30,001 nt of DNA from an uncultured Subdoligranulum sp. (GCA_904374465.1 CAJFFY010000039.1:1-30001); one strand, 5' to 3'. Numbered from the stretch's first letter, positions 16,600-24,192 are shown. Made by a program: numbers and translations. The notes: generated from the sequence alone by a model not told the origin.

Positions 16600-18490
16600 T
16601 CTGATTGGGAAACGACTGGATGGCCGATATCTGATTCAAAGCCTGGTGGGTGTCGGCGGCATGGCCAACGTATATCGCGGCGTGGACGAAAAGACCGGCA
16701 ACGCCATTGCCGTCAAAGTGCTGAAGGAAGAATTCCTGGACAACGAGGAACTGGTCCGGCGCTTCAAAAACGAATCCAAGGCGATTTCTATTTTGAATCA
16801 TCCCAACATCGTCAAGGTGTACGATGTGTCGGTTACCGATAAACTGCAGTATATCGTCATGGAGTATGTGGACGGTATCACGCTGAAGGAATACCTCAAA
16901 CAGCGCGGCGGGGCACTGACCTGGAAAGAAACGGTGCACTTTGCCACCCAGGTGCTGGGGGCTTTGCAGCATGCCCATTCCAAGGGGATCATCCATCGCG
17001 ATGTCAAACCTCAGAACATCATGTTGCTGGCAGACGGGTCCATCAAGATGATGGATTTCGGCATTGCCCGGTTCTCCCGCGCCCAGAGCCAGACCGTCAG
17101 CGATAAGGCCATCGGTTCGGTGCACTATATCAGCCCCGAACAGGCCAAGGGCGACAAGACCGACGCCCGCACCGATATCTATTCGGTGGGTGTCATGCTG
17201 TATGAGATGCTCTCCGGCCGGTTGCCCTTTGACGGGGATGGCGCGGTGTCCATTGCCATCATGCAGATTTCCGACAAGGCCAAGCCCTTGGCACAGGTGG
17301 CACCCAATGTGCCGGAAGGTCTGCGGCAGATCACCGAGAAGGCCATGGAAAAGGATCCGGCCAAGCGCTATCAGAGCGCCCAAGAAATGCTGGATGCCAT
17401 CGAGGCGTTCAAGCGCAATCCTTCGGTGCGGTTCGAGTACGAATACAGGAATACCCAGGACAATCCGGAAAAGAGTATCAATCGAGTGGTAAACAACGTG
17501 AAATCCAACGGAAAGACAAGCAATATCCGCACCGGCGAAGCGCGCCGGGTGGGCACCTCCAACCCGGGACGCAGCAAGTCCTCCAAGCGGGCGCGCAAGG
17601 AAAAGAAACCGTTTTCTATCCTGCCGATTTTCTTTGGCATGGCCGTGGCCTTTGTCATCGGTGCAGCCATCCTGATCTATCTGATCTTCACCAATTCCAG
17701 CAACCTGCTGTTCTCCAACCGTGCCGATGTCACCATCATCAACTTTGTAGGCATGACGCTGGACGAATACCGCGCTTCGGATTATAATACGCTGCTCAAA
17801 CTGCAGGAGGCCGAGGAGTACAACTCCACCTATCCGGCGGGGACCATCATTCGCCAAAACCCTAAGGCGGGGCGTACCGTCAAAGAGGGCCAGAAGATCA
17901 CCCTGACGGTAAGCCTGGGCACACAGTACGTCACCATCCCGGAAACCAAAAACATGGTGGCCGAGGATGCCGAACAGACCCTCAAGGATATGGGCCTGAA
18001 CGTTCTGCAAAAGCCCATGCAGGACAACACGGTGGCCAACGGCGCCGTGATTTATACCAGCCCCGCGGCCGGTGAAACGGTGGAGGGCGACTCCACCGTC
18101 ATTCTGTACGTCAGCCGCGCGGTGATCAGCAACACCAACTATGTGCCCAGCGTCACCGGTAAAACGCTGGACGATGCCAAGAACGACCTGAAGGTGCTGA
18201 ACTTCTCGGTGCGCACCATCGAGCAGGCCAGCGATCAGCCGGCGGGAACGGTTCTGAGCCAGACCCCCAATGCCGGTACCGAGGCCCGTGTCAGCTCGAT
18301 CATCACGCTGGTGGTTTCCACCGGTGTGCCCGAAACTCCGGTCGAAACCCCGGCGCCCAGCACCGGCGGCATTCAAGAGAGCACCTGGTGGAGTTCTGAT
18401 GGCAGCCACCAGATTACCCAGCATAGCGACGGCACCATGTGGAACGAAAATGGCGTCCAGTGTGACGCGGAAGGTAACCCGATCGCATGA
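16592..18490 (+). CDS. prkC: PASTA-domain Ser/Thr protein kinase (PrkC/PknB)
   Basis: Membrane Hanks-type kinase that senses muropeptides or lipid II through outer PASTA repeats and controls wall growth, translation and, in spore formers, germination. The kinase domain (about 8-275) has the Gly-rich VGVGGMANVYRG, ATP-binding Lys42, HRDVKPQN (135-142) and MDFGIAR (154-160). A basic juxtamembrane stretch (about 325-339) precedes a single membrane segment (about 342-367). Three PASTA repeats follow (about 378-442, 444-514, 515-586). After them comes an unusual tail rich in Trp, Ser, Asp and Asn (about 587-632). GGAGGT lies five bases before the ATG. The stop overlaps rsgA. Confidence 0.95.
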   Translation: MDNLIGKRLDGRYLIQSLVGVGGMANVYRGVDEKTGNAIAVKVLKEEFLDNEELVRRFKNESKAISILNHPNIVKVYDVSVTDKLQYIVMEYVDGITLKEYLKQRGGALTWKETVHFATQVLGALQHAHSKGIIHRDVKPQNIMLLADGSIKMMDFGIARFSRAQSQTVSDKAIGSVHYISPEQAKGDKTDARTDIYSVGVMLYEMLSGRLPFDGDGAVSIAIMQISDKAKPLAQVAPNVPEGLRQITEKAMEKDPAKRYQSAQEMLDAIEAFKRNPSVRFEYEYRNTQDNPEKSINRVVNNVKSNGKTSNIRTGEARRVGTSNPGRSKSSKRARKEKKPFSILPIFFGMAVAFVIGAAILIYLIFTNSSNLLFSNRADVTIINFVGMTLDEYRASDYNTLLKLQEAEEYNSTYPAGTIIRQNPKAGRTVKEGQKITLTVSLGTQYVTIPETKNMVAEDAEQTLKDMGLNVLQKPMQDNTVANGAVIYTSPAAGETVEGDSTVILYVSRAVISNTNYVPSVTGKTLDDAKNDLKVLNFSVRTIEQASDQPAGTVLSQTPNAGTEARVSSIITLVVSTGVPETPVETPAPSTGGIQESTWWSSDGSHQITQHSDGTMWNENGVQCDAEGNPIA

Positions 18491-19362
18491 TGGCGCAGAC
18501 GATGAATTATATTACCAAAGGCATCGGCGGATTTTACTACGTGCGCACGGCGCAGGGCATTGTGGAGTGCAAGGCCCGCGGTATCTTTCGCAAGCGCGGC
18601 ATTACGCCGGTGGCGGGGGACCTGGTGGAGCTTTCCCCGGACGGCACGATGATCGATGAGATTCTGCCCCGCAAGAACGTGTTTGTCCGGCCGCCGGTGG
18701 CCAATCTGGATGTGCTTTTCATTGTGGCCAGTACAACCCAGCCGGTTCCCAGCACCCTGGTGCTGGATCAGTTGGCGGCGGCGGCCATCTATAAGGATGT
18801 GCAGCCGGTGCTGGTGGTGACAAAGGCCGACCTGGCTGCCGCAGACAAACTGGCCCAGGCCTACGCCACCAGTGGGATTCCGCTGGTTCAGCTGCATTAC
18901 GAAACCGGGGAAGGCCTGGATACCATCCGCGGCTATATCCAGGGGCATCTGTGTGCCTTCTGCGGCAATTCCGGGGTGGGAAAATCCACTCTGCTCAATG
19001 CCCTGGCACCGGAACTCAAGCGGGAAACCGGCCAGATCAGCCAGAAGCTGGGCCGTGGCCGCCACACCACCCGGGAAGTGGAAATCTTCGAAGTGTGCGG
19101 CGGACGCCTGGCGGATACGCCGGGGTTTGCCAGCCTGGAGGCACAAAAACTTTGCCGGATTCCTAAGGAAGACTTGCAGCATACCTTCCCGGAATTTGAA
19201 CCCTATTTCGGCCAGTGCCGTTTTACAGGGTGTTCCCACCGCAGCGAAACGGGCTGTGCGGTGCGTGCCGCCGTGGAAGAGGGCAAAATCAGCAAGACAC
19301 GCTATGCCAGCTATCTTGCCATGTATGAGGATGCCAGTGCCCGGAAAGAGTGGGAGCGATGA
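18487..19362 (+). CDS. rsgA: Ribosome small-subunit GTPase RsgA (CpgA/YloQ)
   Basis: Circularly permuted GTPase that checks late maturation of the 30S subunit. An N-terminal OB-fold (about 1-68) is followed by permuted G motifs: G4 TKAD (112-115), G1 GNSGVGKST (160-168) and G3 DTPGF (210-214). The C-terminal zinc finger uses Cys244, Cys249, His251 and Cys257. Length is 291 residues. The start ATG overlaps the prkC stop by four bases; a second ATG at 18490 is possible. B. subtilis CpgA is a PrkC substrate and its gene sits in the same place, so co-expression here is meaningful. rpe, usually next, is missing. Confidence 0.95.
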   Translation: MMAQTMNYITKGIGGFYYVRTAQGIVECKARGIFRKRGITPVAGDLVELSPDGTMIDEILPRKNVFVRPPVANLDVLFIVASTTQPVPSTLVLDQLAAAAIYKDVQPVLVVTKADLAAADKLAQAYATSGIPLVQLHYETGEGLDTIRGYIQGHLCAFCGNSGVGKSTLLNALAPELKRETGQISQKLGRGRHTTREVEIFEVCGGRLADTPGFASLEAQKLCRIPKEDLQHTFPEFEPYFGQCRFTGCSHRSETGCAVRAAVEEGKISKTRYASYLAMYEDASARKEWER

Positions 19363-19994
19363 GCAAACGTGCCGTAGTGTTTTCGGCAGTGCCGGTGGAA
19401 CAGGAGATGGCGGCGTATCTGCAGCCGGGGGACTTTATTGTTGCCTGTGACGCGGGATACCGCAATGCCGACAAACTGGGCGTGCGCCCGGACCTGATTG
19501 TGGGGGACTTCGATTCCGCCCCGCAGCCCCGGACTGACCGGGAAACCATTGTGTTGCCCCATGTGAAAGACGATACCGATACCCAGTTTGCCGCCCGCTG
19601 GCTGGTGGAACACGGTTTTGACGAGGTGGTGCTGCTGGGCGCCTTGGGTGGAGCCCGGGTGGAACATATGTTTGCCAATATCTCCACCGGTTTGTATCTG
19701 GCCTTGCAGGGCGTGGAGGTGGTTCTGGCGGATGCCCGGAGCGAGATGCATTACCTGCTGCCGGACCATCCCCTGGACCTGGCGCGGAAAGACTGGATGT
19801 ACCTGTCCGTCTTTGCGCTGGGGGCACCCATGACCGGTGTCACGATGCAGGGGGTGTATTACCCTCTGCAAGGAGCCACGCTGTCGGAGCTGGATTATCC
19901 GCTTGGAACCAGCAACGAGTTCACCCGGCCTGTGGCCCATCTGCAATGCGATGCGGGGCACGGCCTCGTGGTGCTTACCCGCGCCGACGGGTAA
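19359..19994 (+). CDS. thiN: Thiamine diphosphokinase
   Basis: Transfers pyrophosphate from ATP to thiamine to make thiamine diphosphate. It has 211 residues. The N-terminal catalytic domain shows CDAGYRNADKLGVRPDLIVG followed by GDFDS (49-53), the key Asp motif, then DDTDTQFAARW (71-81). The GGRxDH element of the family is altered to GGARVEH (97-103). The C-terminal thiamine-binding domain includes the Ser/Asn-rich LGTSNEF. The ATG at 19359 overlaps the rsgA stop (ATGA); a GTG at 19350 would add three residues. Position before spoVM matches yloS in B. subtilis. Confidence 0.9.
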   Translation: MSKRAVVFSAVPVEQEMAAYLQPGDFIVACDAGYRNADKLGVRPDLIVGDFDSAPQPRTDRETIVLPHVKDDTDTQFAARWLVEHGFDEVVLLGALGGARVEHMFANISTGLYLALQGVEVVLADARSEMHYLLPDHPLDLARKDWMYLSVFALGAPMTGVTMQGVYYPLQGATLSELDYPLGTSNEFTRPVAHLQCDAGHGLVVLTRADG

Positions 19995-20056
19995 CACAGT
20001 ACCCGGAAAACTGCATAGTATGGCATACATCCAAGCGGGAAAGTGAGGTGTAGGCT

Positions 20057-20125
20057 ATGCATGTAGTTGTGGTCCGGTGCCCGCGCGCGCTGCGCTGGCT
20101 GCTTCGTGCAGCGTTCAAAGTCTGA
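20057..20125 (+). CDS. spoVM: Stage V sporulation protein SpoVM, 22-residue peptide
   Basis: A 22-codon frame with GAGGTG (20045-20050) six bases before its ATG. The peptide contains VVVVRCPRALRWLLRAA (residues 3-19). Lined up without gaps against the 26-residue B. subtilis SpoVM as I remember it, Pro9, Leu12, Arg17 and Ala18 coincide, and Lys7 and Lys10 become Arg. SpoVM is an amphipathic helix that recognises the curved forespore membrane and recruits SpoIVA; Pro9 is central to that. The gene sits directly after thiN, as in B. subtilis, and one gene before spoIVA. An intrinsic terminator follows 14 bases downstream. It is too short for standard gene callers. The match is strong for such a small peptide but should be checked against clostridial SpoVM sequences. 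Confidence 0.85.
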   Translation: MHVVVVRCPRALRWLLRAAFKV

Positions 20126-20138
20126 ATATGGTTCTGCA

Positions 20139-20170
20139 AATCCCTGCCGCAAGGCAGGGGTTATTTTTTT
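20139..20170 (+). terminator. Intrinsic terminator or attenuator between spoVM and sipL
   Basis: CCCTGCC (20142-20148), a GCAA tetraloop and GGCAGGG (20153-20159); the stem extends by three weaker pairs to about 10 bp. It is followed by TTATTTTTTT. It ends the 12-kb operon, or partly separates spoVM from sipL. Confidence 0.88.
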
Positions 20171-20233
20171 GCCCTGCCGCATATACATGCACCAGACAGC
20201 CAACCAAGCGAACAATGGAAAGGGGCAATACAC

Positions 20234-21784
20234 ATGGAACTCAAGGTGTTCAAAGACACCATGGCAACGTATGGAGGCCGTTGGGAGACCCGGCTGGAAC
20301 TTCCGGTGGAAACCGAAATTCTCATCCCGGATTATCTGCCGGCCGTCTTCAAGATCGTCAAATGTCTGATTCATCCGGTGTTGCTGCAAAACCGGGTGTC
20401 CGGCGGCCGCTGGCAAAGCGAGGGTTACCTGCGCTGCACCGTCTACTACCAGAGCGATGAACCGGGCTGCCGGCTGTACCGTACCGAACAAAAGTTTGCC
20501 TTTGAAAAATCGGTCGAGCTCCCGGCGGGAACGTATGCGGAAGGACCTGCTCAGGTGTGGGGAGAACCGGAATACTACAACTGCCGGGCGGTCAGCGAAC
20601 ATCGGATCGACCTGCGCGGGGCGTACATTTTATGCGGGGCGGTGCTGGCCACCAAGGAATGCGAGCTGCTGACCTCACTGGCGGATTGCGGCATCGAACA
20701 GCGCACGCGGGAGATGAGCGGCTTGCAGCGCGTGGCGGCGGAAGAAAAGACCCTCACAACCGAGGCAACCATGGTGCTGCCCGACGCGGGGGATGCGGTG
20801 CTGGATATCGATGGAACGTTTGTCTTGGGAGGCGTGAGTCTGCAAACCGGTCAGGCCAGTGTACAAGGGGCACTGCAGATGCAGGTTTGCTATCAGCCAA
20901 CGGATTCGGAGGAGCTGGTGGTGCGTCAGAAGGAGATTCCCGTACAACAGACGGTGGAACTGGCCGGCACCGTCGAGGAGGACGAATGCGTTGCCTGGGG
21001 CGAGGTGATGGCCTGCACGATGACCACCTCGGACGGCAGCGGCGAGGTGGATCTGAACGTGACCTGGAAGTTGCATCTGGAGGTGTGGCACCGTGCCGTC
21101 CGCACAGTGGTGGCCGATGCGTACTCCACGGTCTGCCAGACACAGACGGTGCAGACGGCCTGCAAACTGCTTGACAGGGCGGCCGACCTGACCGGTCATG
21201 TGGCCGTTCTGCTGGAAGATGACCTGCCGGACCCGGAAGTCACCGTGAAAGGGTGCTTCGTCACGCTGGGGGCTGCGGTTCCCACGGCGGGGGAAACCCG
21301 GGAGGACGGTGCGCAATTTTCTCTGCAGGGCAAAGGAACGGCCCATGTTTTGTGTGCCGATGCTCGTGGGGAGCTGACCTGCTACGACAAAACCTTCTCC
21401 TGGCAGCCGGAGGGGCGCTGGAACGGCGTGGCCGCCGATGCACTCGTCTGTATGCAGGCATCAGTGTCCCGGATTTCCAGCGGCAAGAGCGGGCAACAAC
21501 TCCGGGTGGAGCTGGAAATCGGATTGAGCGGGGTATTGCTGCAGGCACAGACAAGCGAGGCACTCTGTGAGGTGGAACTGGGCGAGGAATATGCCGACGG
21601 AAGCGATGGACCGGCCCTCTATCTGTACTATGCCCAACAGGGCGAGCGGGTGTTTGACATTGCTAAGCGGTATCATGCCCGGGCCAAAGACCTGGTAACC
21701 GCCAATCGGATGGAGTGCGACGGAACTGCGCCCCAGGATCTCACCACGGAAACCGTGTGCCTGCTGATTCCGGCGGCGCTGTAA
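20234..21784 (+). CDS. sipL: SipL-like spore coat morphogenesis protein (DUF3794 + LysM)
   Basis: A 516-residue protein with DUF3794-type repeats and a C-terminal LysM domain, the architecture of Clostridioides difficile SipL, which binds SpoIVA through its LysM domain and is needed to anchor the coat. The first repeat spans roughly residues 19-100 (ELPVETEILIPDYLPAVFKI, then the Cys-containing KCLIHPVLL). Further beta-rich repeats cover about 175-305 and 320-450. LysM is about 462-514 (YAQQGERVFDIAKRYHARAK). GGAAAGGGG precedes the ATG. spoIVA starts 13 bases downstream, and spoVM lies upstream behind a terminator. It occupies the functional place of Bacillus SpoVID, with which it shares little beyond LysM. 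SipL is the best name given the spoIVA neighbour; other DUF3794 coat proteins are possible. Confidence 0.88.
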   Translation: MELKVFKDTMATYGGRWETRLELPVETEILIPDYLPAVFKIVKCLIHPVLLQNRVSGGRWQSEGYLRCTVYYQSDEPGCRLYRTEQKFAFEKSVELPAGTYAEGPAQVWGEPEYYNCRAVSEHRIDLRGAYILCGAVLATKECELLTSLADCGIEQRTREMSGLQRVAAEEKTLTTEATMVLPDAGDAVLDIDGTFVLGGVSLQTGQASVQGALQMQVCYQPTDSEELVVRQKEIPVQQTVELAGTVEEDECVAWGEVMACTMTTSDGSGEVDLNVTWKLHLEVWHRAVRTVVADAYSTVCQTQTVQTACKLLDRAADLTGHVAVLLEDDLPDPEVTVKGCFVTLGAAVPTAGETREDGAQFSLQGKGTAHVLCADARGELTCYDKTFSWQPEGRWNGVAADALVCMQASVSRISSGKSGQQLRVELEIGLSGVLLQAQTSEALCEVELGEEYADGSDGPALYLYYAQQGERVFDIAKRYHARAKDLVTANRMECDGTAPQDLTTETVCLLIPAAL

Positions 21785-21797
21785 AGGAGGAACGACC

Positions 21798-23273
21798 GTG
21801 ACCCAGGAACAAATTTATCATACCATTGCCCAGCGCACCGGGGGCGATATCTATCTCGGGGTGGTGGGGCCCGTCCGCAGCGGAAAAAGCACCTTCATCA
21901 AGCGCTTCTCGGAACTGATGCTGCTGCCGCATATCCAAAATGAGGCGCGCCGTGCCCGTGCCAATGATGAGCTGCCGCAATCCGCGGCGGGGCGCACCAT
22001 CATGACCACCGAACCCAAGTTCATTCCGGAAAAGGCGGTGAACATTGAACTGTCGGGGGGCGGCAGTTTCCGAGCACGGCTGATTGACTGTGTGGGTTAC
22101 ATGGTGGAGGGGGCCCTCGGCCATGAGGAAAATGATGCGCCGCGCCTGGTCAAAAGCCCCTGGTTTGACCATGAAGTCCCCTTTGACCTGGCGGCGGAAA
22201 CCGGGACCCGGCGGGTGATCCGGGAACATGCCACGGTGGGGGTGGTGGTCACCACCGACGGTTCGGTGGCGGATCTGCCCCGGGGAAACTACTGTGAAGC
22301 GGAACGCCGTATCCTGGAAGAACTGAACGCCATCGGCAAACCGTATATCATTCTGCTCAATTGCGCCGAACCGGACAGCGACGGGGCGCGGCAACTGGCG
22401 GCTCAGATGGAAGATCTCTACCACCATGCGGTATTTCCCATCAACTGCCTGACCATGACGGCCGAAACGGTGGACCGGCTGCTGCAAACCCTTCTGTATG
22501 AATTCCCCATCCGGGAAATTGCGGTGCAGATGCCCAGTTGGGTGACCATGCTGGAACCCGGACACTGGCTGCAGAATGCCATCTACACAGCCATGCTGAC
22601 CTATGCGGGCAACCTGCACAAGATGGCCGATGTGGCCGGGCAGCGTCCCCAACTGGATTGCGAGTATATCGTGTCCACCGCCCTGACGGGAATGGATCTG
22701 GCCACCGGCACCGTGCGTATTACCGCCACCATTGCGCCGGATATCTTCTATCGGATCCTGGGGGAGCAGACAGGGCTGGATATTGTGGATGAAGCCAGTT
22801 TGCTGCCCTGTGTGGTCAGCCTGGCCCGCGCCAAACGGGCCTACGACAAGATCAAGTCCGCACTGGATCAGGTGGAGGCCACCGGATACGGCATCGTCAT
22901 GCCGGGCATTGATGAGCTGACCCTGGAAGAACCGGAAATCGTCCGGCAGGGGGGACAGTATGGGGTGCGTCTTTCCGCCAGTGCGCCCAGCCTGCACATC
23001 ATGCGCGCCAACATCCATACGGAATTGTCTCCCACGGTGGGCAGTGAACAGCAGGGCGAGGAGCTGATCAAGAGTCTGCTGGCCGATTTTGAGACGGATC
23101 CCGGCAAACTCTGGAGCACCAATATTTTCGGCAAAAGCCTCAATGAACTGGTCAGCGAAGGCGTACAGGCAAAACTGCTGCATATGCCCCAGGAAGCCCG
23201 TAACCGCCTGCAACTGACGCTGGAACGCATCATTAATGAGGGATGCGACGGTCTGATCTGTATTCTGCTGTAA
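21798..23273 (+). CDS. spoIVA: Stage IV sporulation protein A, coat morphogenetic ATPase
   Basis: Cytoskeletal ATPase that polymerises on the forespore outer membrane to form the basement layer of the coat. It has 491 residues, one fewer than B. subtilis SpoIVA. The Walker A motif GPVRSGKS is at 24-31 with Lys30 in the same position as in B. subtilis. LIDCVGYMVEGALG (about 95-108) is the switch/Walker B region. TTDGSVADLPRGNYCEAERR and VISE-type effector segments follow. The C terminus ends GLICILL, resembling the hydrophobic end that contacts SpoVM. GTG start with AAAGGAGG (21783-21790) seven bases upstream. It is co-transcribed with sipL. Confidence 0.97.
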   Translation: MTQEQIYHTIAQRTGGDIYLGVVGPVRSGKSTFIKRFSELMLLPHIQNEARRARANDELPQSAAGRTIMTTEPKFIPEKAVNIELSGGGSFRARLIDCVGYMVEGALGHEENDAPRLVKSPWFDHEVPFDLAAETGTRRVIREHATVGVVVTTDGSVADLPRGNYCEAERRILEELNAIGKPYIILLNCAEPDSDGARQLAAQMEDLYHHAVFPINCLTMTAETVDRLLQTLLYEFPIREIAVQMPSWVTMLEPGHWLQNAIYTAMLTYAGNLHKMADVAGQRPQLDCEYIVSTALTGMDLATGTVRITATIAPDIFYRILGEQTGLDIVDEASLLPCVVSLARAKRAYDKIKSALDQVEATGYGIVMPGIDELTLEEPEIVRQGGQYGVRLSASAPSLHIMRANIHTELSPTVGSEQQGEELIKSLLADFETDPGKLWSTNIFGKSLNELVSEGVQAKLLHMPQEARNRLQLTLERIINEGCDGLICILL

Positions 23274-23289
23274 GATGGGGGAGAAGCCT

Positions 23290-23502
23290 GTGTTTAAGCG
23301 AATGACCCGCCAGGAAAAAGAACGCCGTGCGGTGCAGGCTGAGCTGAATGCCGCCATGCAGGCGTTGCGCGCCAACGAGGTGGCCTTTGAGGAGGCACAG
23401 GACCCGTTTTATATCGAGCAGCTGACCTACCAGCATGCGGCGCTGATGTGCCGCTGCCGCGCTTTGTTGCGGACATTGCGAGGGGGAGGCGCGGATCCAT
23501 GA
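23290..23502 (+). CDS. DUF2508 family protein (YaaL-like)
   Basis: Small basic helical protein, 70 residues from GTG 23290. The core ALRANEVAFEEAQDPFYIEQ, followed by LTYQHAALMCRCRALLRTLR, resembles DUF2508 proteins (B. subtilis YaaL), which are usually encoded directly before bofA, as here. I prefer GTG 23290 because GGGGGAG (23277-23283) lies six bases before it; the ATG at 23275 has no upstream ribosome binding site and would add five residues. The ATGA overlap with bofA indicates coupling. Function is unknown; the assignment rests on pattern and neighbour. Confidence 0.75.
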   Translation: MFKRMTRQEKERRAVQAELNAAMQALRANEVAFEEAQDPFYIEQLTYQHAALMCRCRALLRTLRGGGADP

Positions 23503-23753
23503 TGCAGGGATGGACTTGGGTCGGGGCGGGACTGTGCCTGGTGGTGGTCCTGCGCTGCGCCGCCCGTCAGCGGCATCCGATCCGTGCTTTGCTGGCAAGT
23601 GCCCTTTGCGGGCTGGGGGCATTGGCGGTTCTGGCGCTGCTGGACCCGGTCACGGGCGTCTCGTTGCCGCTCAACCGCTTTACCGGCTTTGTGGCGGCGG
23701 TACTGGGGGTGCCGGGGGTGACGGGGCTGTTGTTGTTGCAACTGCTGTTGTAA
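23499..23753 (+). CDS. bofA: BofA family membrane protein, pro-sigma-K processing regulator
   Basis: An 84-residue hydrophobic protein with about three membrane stretches. The C-terminal half, with GVSLPLNRFTGFVAAVLGVP followed by GVTGLLLLQLLL, matches the BofA signature (Gly-Ile-x-Ile-Pro-x-Asn and Leu-Gly-Ile-Pro-Gly-Val). In B. subtilis BofA holds the sigma-K protease SpoIVFB inactive until engulfment is complete. The ATG (23499, with a second at 23502) overlaps the DUF2508 stop, and GGGGAGG lies about nine bases upstream. It closes the sipL-spoIVA-DUF2508 run. Whether this genome has SpoIVFB or pro-sigma-K cannot be seen here. Confidence 0.85.
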   Translation: MMQGWTWVGAGLCLVVVLRCAARQRHPIRALLASALCGLGALAVLALLDPVTGVSLPLNRFTGFVAAVLGVPGVTGLLLLQLLL

Positions 23754-23757
23754 CCAC

Positions 23758-23786
23758 TTGCCAAGGTGTAAAATATATGCTATACT
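23758..23786 (+). promoter_or_regulatory. Sigma-A-type promoter of rnpB
   Basis: TTGCCA (23758-23763), a 17-bp spacer and TATACT (23781-23786), placing initiation near 23793 at the expected 5' end of RNase P RNA. Confidence 0.8.
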
Positions 23787-23792
23787 AAGCCG

Positions 23793-24137
23793 AAAACGAG
23801 TGGAACATACGACGGCGGGACGGTTCGCAAGAACCGCCTGAGGAAAGTCCGGGCTTCACAGAGGCATGGCAACTGCTAACGGCAGCCGGGGGTGACCCCA
23901 GGGATAGTGCAACAGAAAGAAACCGCCGCACTTGTGCGGTAAGGATGGAAAGGCGAGGTAAGAGCTCACCAGCGCACTGGCGACTTTGCGGCTATGTAAA
24001 CCCTGCTTGAAGCAACATCCGTATGGGACAGAATGCGGAGCCTCGCGCGTCCCGGTGATGGCGTGAGCCTTGCGGCGACGCAAGGCCAAGATAGATCGTC
24101 GTTTGATACAGAACCCGGCTTACGGTCCAGTTTTTTT
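23793..24137 (+). ncRNA. rnpB: RNase P RNA, catalytic RNA for tRNA 5' maturation
   Basis: The conserved core blocks appear in order: GAGGAAAGTCCGGGCTTCAC (from 23840), AACGGCAG followed by the GGGTGACCCC hairpin and AGGGATAGTGCAACAGAAAG, then AAGGATGGAAAGGCGAGGTA with AGAGCTCACCAGC, and finally AGATAGATCGTCG and GATACAGAACCCGGCTTA at the 3' side. The ends AAAAC-TGGA and TCCA-GTTTT can pair as P1 with a small bulge. The trailing T-run (24131-24137) completes a terminator. The layout fits the ancestral (type A) class rather than the Bacillus type B. Ends are accurate to a few bases. Confidence 0.96.
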
Positions 24138-24163
24138 GCTGTCCCGGGTGCCAAACATTGGGT

Positions 24164-24192
24164 TTGCATCACAGGGGGCTTTGTGTTATAAT
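24164..24192 (+). promoter_or_regulatory. Sigma-A-type promoter of the pseudouridine synthase-M23 operon
   Basis: TTGCAT (24164-24169), a 17-bp spacer and a perfect TATAAT (24187-24192). Initiation near 24199 rules against the ATG at 24201 and for the start at 24231. Confidence 0.78.

Noticed and set aside
20024..20031. CATACATC before spoVM as a sigma-E -10 element
   Set aside because: The -10 resembles the sigma-E consensus, but no matching -35 is present at 12-15 bases upstream. Left as unproven.
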